The notes beneath the pieces were generated by a model. That model searched no databases. It saw nothing but the letters and a program-made list of their open reading frames with translations, and was not told the origin of the DNA. Below are positions 24,043 to 32,474 of a stretch of DNA of 64,000 nucleotides, in pieces. Origin of the DNA: Xylanimonas cellulosilytica DSM 15894. Its GTDB lineage: Bacteria; Actinomycetota; Actinomycetes; Actinomycetales; Cellulomonadaceae. Both the position numbers and the translations under genes were made by a program. The DNA lies in the NCBI RefSeq assembly GCF_000024965.1, contig NC_013530.1, positions 248,001 through 312,000 on the forward strand, in the 5' to 3' direction. Position 1 is the first letter of the stretch. Every line of letters starts with the position of its first letter.

Positions 24043-24681
24043 GTGAGCACCCAGACCGCCGCAAACGCGAACCTGACCGCGAGCCCCGTCGTCGACGTCT
24101 TCGTCGACCCGCTGTGCCCGTACGCGTGGATCACCTCCCGGTGGATCCTCGAGGTCGCCGCCCAGCGACCCGTCGACCTCACGTTCCGGCTGATGAGCCT
24201 GTACTGGCTCAACGAGGGCCGGGACCTCGACGCCGGCTACCGCGCGAGGCTCGACGCCGGGCGCGGCATCGGGCGTGTCGCCGCGGCCGTGCAGACCGAG
24301 CACGGCCCGGAGGCGTTCGCCGCCTTCTACACGGCGGCCGGCACCCGCATCCATCCGGGCGGGCGTGCGGACTACGACGCTGTCGCGCGCGAGGCGCTCG
24401 CGGAGGCCGGCCTGCCGGAGGCACTGGCGGACGCCGCGTCGTCGGACGCCTACGACGAGGCCCTGCGTGCCTCGCACGCGGCCGGCATGGCTCCGGTGGG
24501 CGAGGACGTCGGCACGCCGACGATCCACGTGGACGGCGTCGGGTTCTTCGGGCCGGTGCTCACGCGCATCCCGCGTGGTCAGGACGCGGTGCGGCTGTTC
24601 GACGGCGCGGTCGCGCTGTCGGCGTTCCCGGACTTCTACGAGCTCAAGCGCAGCCGCACCGGAAACCCCGACTTCACCTGA
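24043..24681 (+). CDS. DsbA-fold mycothiol-dependent nitroreductase-like protein (Rv2466c homologue)
   Basis: 212 aa. The sequence follows Mycobacterium Rv2466c closely as I recall it: [38 protein letters not shown]-like [31 protein letters not shown] and [12 protein letters not shown]. These enzymes use mycothiol to reduce substrates through a CPWC active site. Here the site is C25-P-Y-A28, so the second cysteine is missing and only a monothiol mechanism is possible. GTG start with AAGG upstream. Confidence 0.85.
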   Translation: MSTQTAANANLTASPVVDVFVDPLCPYAWITSRWILEVAAQRPVDLTFRLMSLYWLNEGRDLDAGYRARLDAGRGIGRVAAAVQTEHGPEAFAAFYTAAGTRIHPGGRADYDAVAREALAEAGLPEALADAASSDAYDEALRASHAAGMAPVGEDVGTPTIHVDGVGFFGPVLTRIPRGQDAVRLFDGAVALSAFPDFYELKRSRTGNPDFT

Positions 24682-24875
24682 TGTTCACGGGGCAGGGGGG
24701 TGACAGGCGCCACCACCTCTGCCTACGGTGACCGGGCCCGTGGCTGCCAGCCCCGGGTAGAGGTCCACCCGCTCCGACGCCGACGACGCCGCCGCATCCG
24801 GCGCGTCCGTCGCCGTGGCAGCCGCCGCGGTCCAGGCCGCCGCCCGTGCACGCCCTCCCGATCCGGAGGCATGAC

Positions 24876-26636
24876 ATGGCACTCCTGGACACGCTCGTCC
24901 TCGACCCCGGTGCGGCCGAACGGCTCGGCACCGGACGACCCGGGATCCCCCGGCCCGACCGCCCCCGCGCCGACCGCGACCGGCCCGGTGCCGACCCGCA
25001 GGCCGGCCGCCGGCAGCGTGCGGCGGCCACCTCGCCGTCGCTCATGCTGCTGGTCCTCCTCGCGACGCTCGGCATCGTGGCGTACGCGGGCTTCCTGCTC
25101 AACCCCCACCACCGGGGCGATCTGCTGCCGTGGCTGCTGGTGGTGTTCGCCGAGTCCGTGCTCGTCGCGCAGGCGCTGGCCGCCATGTGGACGGTGCTGT
25201 CGAGCGGCTACGACCCGCGCGACTTCCGCTTCCACCACGCCGCCGACCGGCTCTTCGACGTCCCGCGGATCCTCGCGGACGGCGACGAGGACGACCCCAC
25301 CCGGTGGACGCTGCACCTGAACGGCGAGCCGATCGTCGTCGACATCCTCATCACCACCTGCGGCGAGGACCTGGCGAAGATCGAGGCGACCGTCGCGGCC
25401 GCCGTCGCCGTCCGCGGCGCGCACCGCACCTGGGTGCTCGACGACGGGCGCGACGACGCCGTGCGAGAGCTTGCCGCGCGCCTCGGGGCGCGCTACGTCC
25501 GGCGGCTGAGCGGTGGCGGGCAGAAGGCCGGCAACGTCAACCACGGGCTCACCGTCGCCAAGGGCGACTTCTACGTCATCCTCGACGCCGACTTCGTGCC
25601 CGAGCCCGAGCTGCTGACCGAGACGATCCCGTTCTTCGTCGACCGGCAGGTCGCGTTCGTCCAGACGCCGCAGACGTACGGCAACATGCGCTCGATCATC
25701 TCGCGCGGGGCCGGCTACATGCAGGAGCTCTTCTACCGGTTCGTGCAGCCGGGCCGGAACCGTTTCAACGCCGCCTTCTGCGTGGGCACCAACGTGGTGT
25801 TCCGCCGGGCGGCCATCGACGACGTCGGCGGCATGTACACCGACTCGAAGTCCGAGGACGTGTGGACGTCCATCAACCTGCACGAACGCGGCTGGAAGTC
25901 GGTCTACATCCCGACGACGCTGGCGGTCGGGGACACGCCCGAGACCATCGAGGCGTACTCCAAGCAGCAGCTCCGGTGGGCCACCGGCGGGTTCGAGATC
26001 CTGCTCCAGCACAACCCGCTCGCCCGCGGCCGCCGGCTGACCGTCGACCAGCGCCTCCAGTACCTGGTCACGGCCACGCACTACCTGGCGGGCATCGTCC
26101 CGGCGATCCTGCTGCTCATCCCGCCGCTGTTCATCTACCTCGACCTCACGCCCATGTCGACGAGCATGGGGGCGGGCCAGTGGGCGATGCACTACCTGGG
26201 CTTCTACGCCCTGCAGATGGCGATCGCGACCTTCACGCTCGGCTCGTTCCGGTGGGAGGTGCTGCTGCTCAGCGCGGTGTCGTTCCCCATCTACCTCAAG
26301 GCGTTCCGCAACGCGCTGACACGCCGCCAGCAGGCCTGGCACGTGACCGGGTCGAGGAGCGGGCACCGGTCACCGTTCGAGTTCATCGTCCCCCAGATGG
26401 TCACCTTCGTGTTCCTGGCCCTCACCTCCGTGGTGGGCGTGCTGCGGCAGTGGGACGACCCCGTGCTCACCGCGGCGCTCGCCTGGAACCTCGTCAACAC
26501 GCTCATCCTCGGCGGGTTCCTCGTGACGGCCGCGCGGGAGGACGTCACCGGTCGCCGCGCCGCCCGCCAGGTGAACGCGACCGCGCCACCCCCACGAACA
26601 CGGGCCGCCGCACGCCGCGCGGGAGGTGCGTCGTGA
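24876..26636 (+). CDS. Processive GT2 beta-glucan synthase (cellulose/curdlan synthase-like)
   Basis: Polymerises UDP-glucose and translocates the glucan across the membrane. 586 aa. Two N-terminal helices precede the GT-A domain with CGED (162-165), DDG (189-191), DAD (237-239), FVQTPQTY (261-268), SED (326-328) and QQLRW (364-368), the D,D,D,QxxRW set of processive synthases. Four or so C-terminal helices follow. No PilZ (c-di-GMP) domain is present, unlike BcsA. ATG 24876 lies 7 bases after GGAGG. Operon partners include a GH81 beta-1,3-glucanase, which favours a beta-1,3-glucan product over cellulose. Confidence 0.9.
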   Translation: MALLDTLVLDPGAAERLGTGRPGIPRPDRPRADRDRPGADPQAGRRQRAAATSPSLMLLVLLATLGIVAYAGFLLNPHHRGDLLPWLLVVFAESVLVAQALAAMWTVLSSGYDPRDFRFHHAADRLFDVPRILADGDEDDPTRWTLHLNGEPIVVDILITTCGEDLAKIEATVAAAVAVRGAHRTWVLDDGRDDAVRELAARLGARYVRRLSGGGQKAGNVNHGLTVAKGDFYVILDADFVPEPELLTETIPFFVDRQVAFVQTPQTYGNMRSIISRGAGYMQELFYRFVQPGRNRFNAAFCVGTNVVFRRAAIDDVGGMYTDSKSEDVWTSINLHERGWKSVYIPTTLAVGDTPETIEAYSKQQLRWATGGFEILLQHNPLARGRRLTVDQRLQYLVTATHYLAGIVPAILLLIPPLFIYLDLTPMSTSMGAGQWAMHYLGFYALQMAIATFTLGSFRWEVLLLSAVSFPIYLKAFRNALTRRQQAWHVTGSRSGHRSPFEFIVPQMVTFVFLALTSVVGVLRQWDDPVLTAALAWNLVNTLILGGFLVTAAREDVTGRRAARQVNATAPPPRTRAAARRAGGAS

Positions 26637-27364
26637 GCCGGGCCGCGTGGTTCCGCCTGGTGGGCGGCGTGCTCGCGGTCACGCTCGTCGCCGGCGGGCT
26701 GACCTGGGTGCTGGGCCGCCGCGACGGCCAGGTCACCAGCTTCCTGGCCACCGTCCAGACGCAGACCGTCGACGTCGGGGTGGACTACCCCGGCACCGTG
26801 ACCGACACGCTCGTCAAGCCGGGAGAGCAGGTCGACGCCGGCCAGCCCGTGCTGGTGGTCAACAGCCTGCGCCTCGCGCACGACATCGCCGAAGGGCTGC
26901 TGGCGGCCAGCACCGTGGCCTACGAGGTCGCGGCCGACGGCACGATGACGGTGCTCTCCCCCGTGGCGGGCACGGTCACCCACGTCGGCGTGACCGAGGG
27001 GCAGTACGTGCCGGGCGGCCAGGTGCTCGCGACCATCGACGAGTCCCGCACCGCCCACGTCGAGGCGAAGTTCATGCTCGACGCCACCGACCTGACCCGG
27101 CTGGCCATCGGCGCCCCCGTGACGATCGCCCTGCCGGACCGCACCCGGCTCGAGGGCACGATCGACGGCTTCGCGGTCGACAACGCGGACGCCAAGGCCG
27201 TGGTCACCGCCACCGTCGTCGCTCCCGTCCTGGCCCGCGAGGGCGGCGCGCTCACGCAGGCAGGCACGCCCGTCGTCGCGAGCGTCCGCCTCGCACCGCA
27301 GGGCCCGCTGTCCGCGGTGTACGAGACGCTGGACGGGTTCCGGCAGAAGGTGGCAGGACTGTGA
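26633..27364 (+). CDS. Membrane-anchored lipoyl/HlyD-like accessory protein of the glucan operon
   Basis: 243 aa. One N-terminal membrane helix (LVGGVLAVTLVAGGLTWVL) is followed by a biotinyl-lipoyl-like beta hairpin pair (VKPGEQVDAGQPVLVV and LSPVAGTVTHVGVTEGQYV) and a barrel-like HlyD segment (GAPVTIALPDRTRLEGTIDGF). This fits a small periplasmic-adaptor-type protein fixed at the outer face of the membrane. The GTG overlaps the synthase stop and its own stop overlaps the GH81 GTG, so it is translationally coupled to both. It may guide the nascent glucan through the envelope; that is inference. Confidence 0.78.
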   Translation: MSRAAWFRLVGGVLAVTLVAGGLTWVLGRRDGQVTSFLATVQTQTVDVGVDYPGTVTDTLVKPGEQVDAGQPVLVVNSLRLAHDIAEGLLAASTVAYEVAADGTMTVLSPVAGTVTHVGVTEGQYVPGGQVLATIDESRTAHVEAKFMLDATDLTRLAIGAPVTIALPDRTRLEGTIDGFAVDNADAKAVVTATVVAPVLAREGGALTQAGTPVVASVRLAPQGPLSAVYETLDGFRQKVAGL

Positions 27365-29550
27365 GGGCCGCACGCCGCACGACGGCGGCACCCACGACGG
27401 CGGCGCGCACGCCGGGGGTGTCGACGACGGCGGTGCGCCGGCTGGCCGTGGTCGCGGTGGCACTCGCCGCCGCCCTGGCGGGGTGCGTGGGCGGCGGCCG
27501 GGCGGAGCCCGACGGGTCGGCAGCCGCCGGGACCCCTGCCGGACCGCTCGCCGCCACCGACGCCGACCCGCCCGACGTCGACCCCGGCATCCTGCCCGCC
27601 CGCCAGATCGCGCCGACGTCGACGATGCGGCTCGCCGACGGCCTCTCCCCGCCCACCAACCGCTGGTTCTCCGCGCTCGCCCTCGGCGACACCGCCCAGC
27701 CCGTGTTCCCGCGCCCCCTCGCCGTCGGCCTGACCGAGGCGGGGTTCGGCGTCGGCGTCCCCGAGCTCACGACGACGCAGACCGCCGTCATGGGCTCGTA
27801 CACACCCCAGGTCACCATCGACGTCGGCGCCACCGACCCCGTCGTCACCGCCTACGACGCCGCCTCCGTGACCGTGGACCTCGGCACCGGGACGCTGACC
27901 CTCGTCGAGGGCTCCCCGGTGTTGCACTGGACGGCCACCACCGCCGGGACGGTGACCTGGGACGTCCCGTTCGAGCCCGGCGGACCGGCCGGATCCGCCG
28001 TCGCCGCCGTGGGGGAGCGCACCTGGCTGCTGCTCGCCAGCACCCCCGACGGCACGCCCGCCACCCCGGCGCTCGCGGACGACGGGCGCTCTGCCGAGAT
28101 CCCGGCAGGCGGCCGGCTCGCCTGGCTCGCCCTGCCCGACGACGCCGACCCCACCTCGACCGCCGCGCAGACCCTGGCCGAGGCCGCCGTCCACCCGCCG
28201 GCACCCACCACGCTGCGCTGGGCCGCCGACGACGCCGCGGCCACGACCGCCATCGACCTCGGCGCCCCCACCGCCGTCGTCCGCCTGCCCCACCAGAGCA
28301 CCCCGGCGCCGCAGGACGACCTCGACTGCGACGGGCTCGGCACCTACGCGACCGTGCTCGGCGCCGCCACGGCGTGCGTCGGCCGCACCACCGCCTGGTC
28401 CGTCCCCACCGTGCCCACCGACGCGACCCTCGACGTCGTCGCCCTGACCGACGACGAGCGCGCCGAGCTCGCCGACGTCGTCACCGCCGACACCGAACGC
28501 CTCACCGGGGACGACGCACCCGCCTACCCCGCCGACACCTACTTCGGCACCAAAGCCCTCGCCCGCGACGCCCGCCTGCTCACCCTCGCCACCGCGCTCG
28601 GCCTCGACGAGCCCGCCGCCCGCCTGCGCGAGCGCATCGGCGCCGAGCTGCGCCTGCGCGCCGACCCCGACGGCTGCACCCAGCGCGCCGAACGCTGCTT
28701 CGTGCTCGACCCGGTGCTCGCCACCGTCGTCGGGCTACCGCCCGGCTTCGGCTCCGACGAAGCCAACGACCACCACTTCCACTACGGCTACCTGCTGGAG
28801 GCGGCGGCGCTCGCGGCCGCCGACGACGCCGAGCACGGTGACGGCACGCTCGCGGCGGCGCTCGCCCCGGTGGTGGACCTGCTCGCCGCCGACATCGCCG
28901 CGGCGGGCCCCGTACCCGCAGGCGACGGCCCGGACCTGCCCGCCCTGCGGGTGTTCGACGCGTTCGCGGGCCACTCGTGGGCGTCGGGCTACGCGCCCTT
29001 CGCGGACGGCAACAACCAGGAGTCGTCGTCGGAGGCCGTCGCGGCCTGGCGCGGCCTGGCCCTGTGGGCGCAGGTGCGCGGCGACGACGCGCTGGGCACG
29101 CAGGCGCGCTGGCTCCTCGCGGCAGAGGCGGCGTCGGCCCGCGCCTACTGGCTCGCACCGGCCGAGGGCCCGACGTCGTTCGCGTCCCTGGTCTGGGGCG
29201 GCAAGCGCGAGCGCGCCACCTGGTTCTCGCCCGAACCGAGCGCCGCGCTCGGCATCGTCGTGCTGCCGATCACGCCGTCGTCCGGGTACCTGGTGGAGCC
29301 GGACGACGGCGGGGAGCGCGTCCGCGCGAACCTCGCGGAGGCGCTCGGCGTCGCCCCGGACGCCCTGTGGGACGACCCGGCCGTGTGGGACGTCCAGTTC
29401 GGCGACCAGCTCCTCGCGTACGCCGCGCTCGCCGGGCCCGACGACGCCGCCCACGCCGTCGGGCTGCTGCGCGACCTGCCGGCGGAGGGGATCGACGACG
29501 GCGCGACGCGCGCGTGGCTGCTGGCGTGGGCGATGACGCGCGGCGGGTGA
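27361..29550 (+). CDS. GH81 endo-beta-1,3-glucanase lipoprotein
   Basis: 729 aa. The N-terminus has a basic stretch, a hydrophobic core and lipobox LAGC, so it should be lipid-anchored outside the membrane. GH81 markers are PTNRWFSALALGD near the start, DHHFHYGY, VFDAFAGHSWASGYAP and GNNQESSSEAV, which carries the catalytic glutamates. The family hydrolyses beta-1,3-glucans such as laminarin and curdlan. Coupled by GTGA overlap to the upstream accessory gene. In a synthase operon it may trim or release polymer, as the endoglucanases of cellulose operons do. Confidence 0.88.
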   Translation: MRAARRTTAAPTTAARTPGVSTTAVRRLAVVAVALAAALAGCVGGGRAEPDGSAAAGTPAGPLAATDADPPDVDPGILPARQIAPTSTMRLADGLSPPTNRWFSALALGDTAQPVFPRPLAVGLTEAGFGVGVPELTTTQTAVMGSYTPQVTIDVGATDPVVTAYDAASVTVDLGTGTLTLVEGSPVLHWTATTAGTVTWDVPFEPGGPAGSAVAAVGERTWLLLASTPDGTPATPALADDGRSAEIPAGGRLAWLALPDDADPTSTAAQTLAEAAVHPPAPTTLRWAADDAAATTAIDLGAPTAVVRLPHQSTPAPQDDLDCDGLGTYATVLGAATACVGRTTAWSVPTVPTDATLDVVALTDDERAELADVVTADTERLTGDDAPAYPADTYFGTKALARDARLLTLATALGLDEPAARLRERIGAELRLRADPDGCTQRAERCFVLDPVLATVVGLPPGFGSDEANDHHFHYGYLLEAAALAAADDAEHGDGTLAAALAPVVDLLAADIAAAGPVPAGDGPDLPALRVFDAFAGHSWASGYAPFADGNNQESSSEAVAAWRGLALWAQVRGDDALGTQARWLLAAEAASARAYWLAPAEGPTSFASLVWGGKRERATWFSPEPSAALGIVVLPITPSSGYLVEPDDGGERVRANLAEALGVAPDALWDDPAVWDVQFGDQLLAYAALAGPDDAAHAVGLLRDLPAEGIDDGATRAWLLAWAMTRGG

Positions 29551-29716
29551 CAGCGAGGGCTCGAAGGGCTCGAAGGGGCTTCACAGGGCTTGACGCGCTC
29601 GACCGGACGGGGCGCGTCGCACGCCGGGCGCCACGGCACGTTCCGGTGGCGGCGGGCTGACCACTACGGTGACCCCCGACCGGATCGTTCACACGACCTT
29701 CACGGATCGGAGCACC

Positions 29717-31108
29717 ATGGCGGCATCCCCGCGCGCCCCCTGGGGTTGGACCCTCCACGGGAACGGCAAGACTCTCGCACCCGGCGACGTCGTCGCCCCC
29801 GGCCAGCGGCTGACCTGGCCGCGGACGGCCGGCATCGGCCTGCAGCACATCGTCGCGATGTTCGGCGCCACGTTCCTGGTACCGCTCATCACCGGCTTCC
29901 CGCCGTCGACGACGCTGTTCTTCTCCGCGATCGGCACCATCGGGTTCCTGCTCATCACGGGCAACCGGCTGCCGAGCTACCTCGGGTCGAGCTTCGCGTT
30001 CATCGCCCCGATCATGGCCGCCAAGGCGTCCGCGGGCGGCGACCTGGGCACCGCCATCGGCGGCATCCTCGCCACCGGTGTGCTGCTCGCCGTCGTCGGC
30101 CTGATCGTGCACTTCACCGGTGGCGGCTGGATCGACGCCGTCATGCCGCCCATCGTCACCGGCACCATCGTGGCCCTCATCGGCTTCAACCTCGCCGGCG
30201 CCGCGTGGTGCACGCCCGCGACCGGAGAGCTCGACGGGCAGGCGGTGAACTTCGTCGACGTCTGCACCGGCGGCTTCAAGACCGCACCCCTGACCGGTGT
30301 GATCACCCTCGGCGCGATCATCCTGGCGTCCGTGCTGTTCAAGGGCATCCTCGGGCGGCTGTCGATCCTCGTGGGCGTCGTCGTCGGCTACGTCGCGGCG
30401 ATCCTGCAGGGGCAGGTGAGCTTCGACGCCGTGCGCGAGGCCGCCTGGATCGGCCTGCCGACCTTCCACGCCCCGAGCTTCGACCCGGCCGTGCTGGGCT
30501 ACTTCCTGCCCGTGGTGCTGGTGCTGATCGCCGAGAACGTCGGCCACGTGAAGTCGGTCGCCGCGATGACGGACACCAACCTGGACCGCGTGACCGGCCG
30601 GGCGCTGTTCGCCGACGGCGTCGCCACCTCGCTCGCCGGCCTGGGTGGCGGCTCCGGCACCACCACGTACGCCGAGAACATCGGCGTCATGGCGGCCACG
30701 CGCGTCTACTCGACGGCCGCCTACTGGGTCGCCGCGATCGGGGCGCTGCTGCTGTCGCTCTTCCCGAAGTTCGGCGCGCTCATCGCCACCGTCCCCGCGG
30801 GCGTGCTCGGCGGTGCCGGCACGATGCTCTACGGCATGATCGGCATCCTCGGCGCACGCATCTGGGTGCAGGGCAAGGTGGACTTCTCCAACCCCATCAA
30901 CCTCACCACGGCGTCGATCCCGCTCATCATCGGCATCGCCAACTTCACCTGGGTGGTGGGCGACCTGACCTTCGCGGGCATCGCGCTCGGCTCCGGTGCC
31001 GCCCTGGTGATCTACCACGGCATGCGCTGGATCTCGCGCCTGACGGGTGCGCACCAGGAGCCCGCGACGCCGGCCTCGGTGCCGGCGGGGGCCGAGGTCA
31101 CGCACTGA
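29717..31108 (+). CDS. NCS2 uracil/xanthine permease
   Basis: 463 aa with about 12-14 helices. NCS2 motifs are GLQHIVAMFGATFLVP in helix 1, the helix-8 region LVLIAENVGHVKSV with the conserved Glu, and GGGSGTTTYAENIGVMAATRVYS in helix 10. The wording LGGAGTMLYGMIGILGARIW supports the UraA (uracil) branch. ATG 29717 has GGAG six bases upstream and is preferred over 29669. A 166-base gap upstream shows no recognised riboswitch. The stop lies in a duplicated 16-base segment. Confidence 0.9.
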   Translation: MAASPRAPWGWTLHGNGKTLAPGDVVAPGQRLTWPRTAGIGLQHIVAMFGATFLVPLITGFPPSTTLFFSAIGTIGFLLITGNRLPSYLGSSFAFIAPIMAAKASAGGDLGTAIGGILATGVLLAVVGLIVHFTGGGWIDAVMPPIVTGTIVALIGFNLAGAAWCTPATGELDGQAVNFVDVCTGGFKTAPLTGVITLGAIILASVLFKGILGRLSILVGVVVGYVAAILQGQVSFDAVREAAWIGLPTFHAPSFDPAVLGYFLPVVLVLIAENVGHVKSVAAMTDTNLDRVTGRALFADGVATSLAGLGGGSGTTTYAENIGVMAATRVYSTAAYWVAAIGALLLSLFPKFGALIATVPAGVLGGAGTMLYGMIGILGARIWVQGKVDFSNPINLTTASIPLIIGIANFTWVVGDLTFAGIALGSGAALVIYHGMRWISRLTGAHQEPATPASVPAGAEVTH

Positions 31109-31126
31109 GTCGAGGTCACGCACTGA
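31093..31126 (+). repeat. Tandem duplication across the permease stop codon
   Basis: CGAGGTCACGCACTGA occurs at 31093-31108 and again at 31111-31126 with two bases between; a third decayed copy (TCTCACGCGCTGA) follows. The first copy contains the stop codon. Confidence 0.85.
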
Positions 31127-31153
31127 CGGTTCTCACGCGCTGACCGTACGGAG

Positions 31154-31193
31154 ACGGCCGGTGGCCTGGGCTGCTGCCCGGGCCGTCGGCCGT
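31154..31193. terminator. Bidirectional terminator between permease and LytR_C genes
   Basis: An 18-pair helix (three G-T wobbles) pairs 31154-31171 with 31176-31193 around a TGCT loop. It lies between two convergent genes and could stop both. Confidence 0.72.
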
Positions 31194-31243
31194 CGTCGTG
31201 CTGTGCTCGTCGCGCTGTGCTCGAGCTGCCCTGCTCGGGGTGC

Positions 31244-31936
31244 TCAGCCCTCAGGGGCGGGGTCGCCGTCGTCGGCCGGCTCCTCGCCGCCCTCGGCGTC
31301 CTCGCCCTCCCCGGTCGGTGCCGGGCCCGGCACCATGGTGATCTCGTCGGCCGGCTTGCAGCCCTCGGCGTTCTTCAGCGGGCCGGTGCTGACATCGTCG
31401 ACGTCCAGCGGGCGGTCGAAGTTCGTCCCTACCAGCAGGTCCACGGTGGCGTCCTCACGGGTGTCCATGACCATCCGGACCTGGGGGAAGTGCGAGGCGA
31501 CGGTGTAGGCGGCGACGATGCCCTGCTCGCCGAAGCGCAGCTCGTTGTGGATGAGCGTCTTGGGGTGGTTGCCGACCGTGCCGATCTGGAACCCGCGGGC
31601 GCTGAGGACGGACTCGTTCGCGCCCGCGATCCCGGCGGTGCCGTCGGAGCCGGAGGCGTTGAAGATGTTGAGGACCACCTCCCCGTAGGGGAGCGGCAGC
31701 GCGCCGTCGGGCTGGTCCTCCACGACCGGCAGGCAGGGCGGCGTCACCTCCTCCTCGGGGGTCGACGGCGTGAACTCCCGCGCGAACGGTGCGTCGATCG
31801 CGCCGGTGTAGATCGCGAGGGCGCCGAGGCCCACGACGGCGATCAGAGCGATGAGCACGCCGTAGATGACCGCCTGCCGCTCGTGCTCGCGGCGGCGGCG
31901 CGCGATGCGGGCCGGATCTTGGGCAGGGGTTGTCAC
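31244..31936 (-). CDS. LytR C-terminal-domain (LytR_C) membrane protein
   Basis: 230 aa. A short basic cytoplasmic tail (RIARRRREHERQ) precedes one transmembrane helix (VIYGVLIALIAVVGLGALAIY). The external part has the LytR_C pattern: VVLNIFNASGSDGTAG, then VGTNFDRP near the end. In full LCP proteins this domain follows the catalytic part that attaches wall polymers; here it stands alone, so a structural or binding role in the envelope is likely. The C-terminus is a Glu/Asp/Gly tail. Ten bases downstream of the ParB-like gene. Confidence 0.83.
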   Translation of the reverse strand: MTTPAQDPARIARRRREHERQAVIYGVLIALIAVVGLGALAIYTGAIDAPFAREFTPSTPEEEVTPPCLPVVEDQPDGALPLPYGEVVLNIFNASGSDGTAGIAGANESVLSARGFQIGTVGNHPKTLIHNELRFGEQGIVAAYTVASHFPQVRMVMDTREDATVDLLVGTNFDRPLDVDDVSTGPLKNAEGCKPADEITMVPGPAPTGEGEDAEGGEEPADDGDPAPEG

Positions 31937-31945
31937 GCGATGAAA

Positions 31946-32251
31946 CTACCGGAGGGTCAGGACGCGGGCGTGAAGGACGGGCCGTTGCTGCAGGGCGGCG
32001 CGCACGGCACGGTGCAGGCCGTCCTCCAGGTAGAGCACCCCCTGGTACTCGACGACGTGGGCGAAGAGGTCCCCGTAGAACGTCGAGTCCTCGGCCAGCA
32101 GGACGTCGAGGTCGAGCGTGCGCTTGGTGGTGACGAGCTCGTCGAGGCGCACCTGGCGTGGCGGGACGTCGGCCCAGTCCTTGGCGCTCACCAGCCCGTG
32201 GTCCGGATACGGGCGCCCCTCGCCCACGGACTTGAAGATCATGGCTTTCAT
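31946..32251 (-). CDS. Small ParB-like-fold conserved actinobacterial protein
   Basis: 101 aa. I recognise a widely conserved actinobacterial protein, sometimes labelled a VapB-type antitoxin in databases, but no toxin gene is adjacent. The pattern VRLDELVTTKRTLDL...VVEYQGVLYLEDGLHRAVRAAL resembles the ParB/sulfiredoxin core, in which DGxHR is a nucleotide-binding turn. Function unknown. Co-directional with the LytR_C gene and separated from it by nine bases. Confidence 0.65.
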   Translation of the reverse strand: MKAMIFKSVGEGRPYPDHGLVSAKDWADVPPRQVRLDELVTTKRTLDLDVLLAEDSTFYGDLFAHVVEYQGVLYLEDGLHRAVRAALQQRPVLHARVLTLR

Positions 32252-32403
32252 CGTAGGGGCGGGCTTGGCCCGGCCTCCGAGCGGTTCCCGGCGATGGTCA
32301 CGGCGTCCTCACGACATCACCACACCGTCGTCGGGCGCCCCCACCCTTGACGTGCCCCGCGGGACACCCCACAGTGATTCACGACACACAACACGCGGTG
32401 TGG

Positions 32404-32417
32404 TGGGAGCGCTTCCA
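32404..32417. promoter_or_regulatory. CebR/CelR-like operator before the GH6 gene
   Basis: TGGGAGCGCTTCCA differs at one base from the palindrome TGGGAGCGCTCCCA bound by the cellobiose-responsive LacI-family repressors CebR (Streptomyces) and CelR (Thermobifida). It lies 58 bases before the cellulase start, in a 223-base divergent intergenic region. Confidence 0.88.
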
Positions 32418-32474
32418 GCGGTCCGATCGCGCCGACGTCGACGCCGACGTCCCGGTCGATCGAAGGAGATCGCC

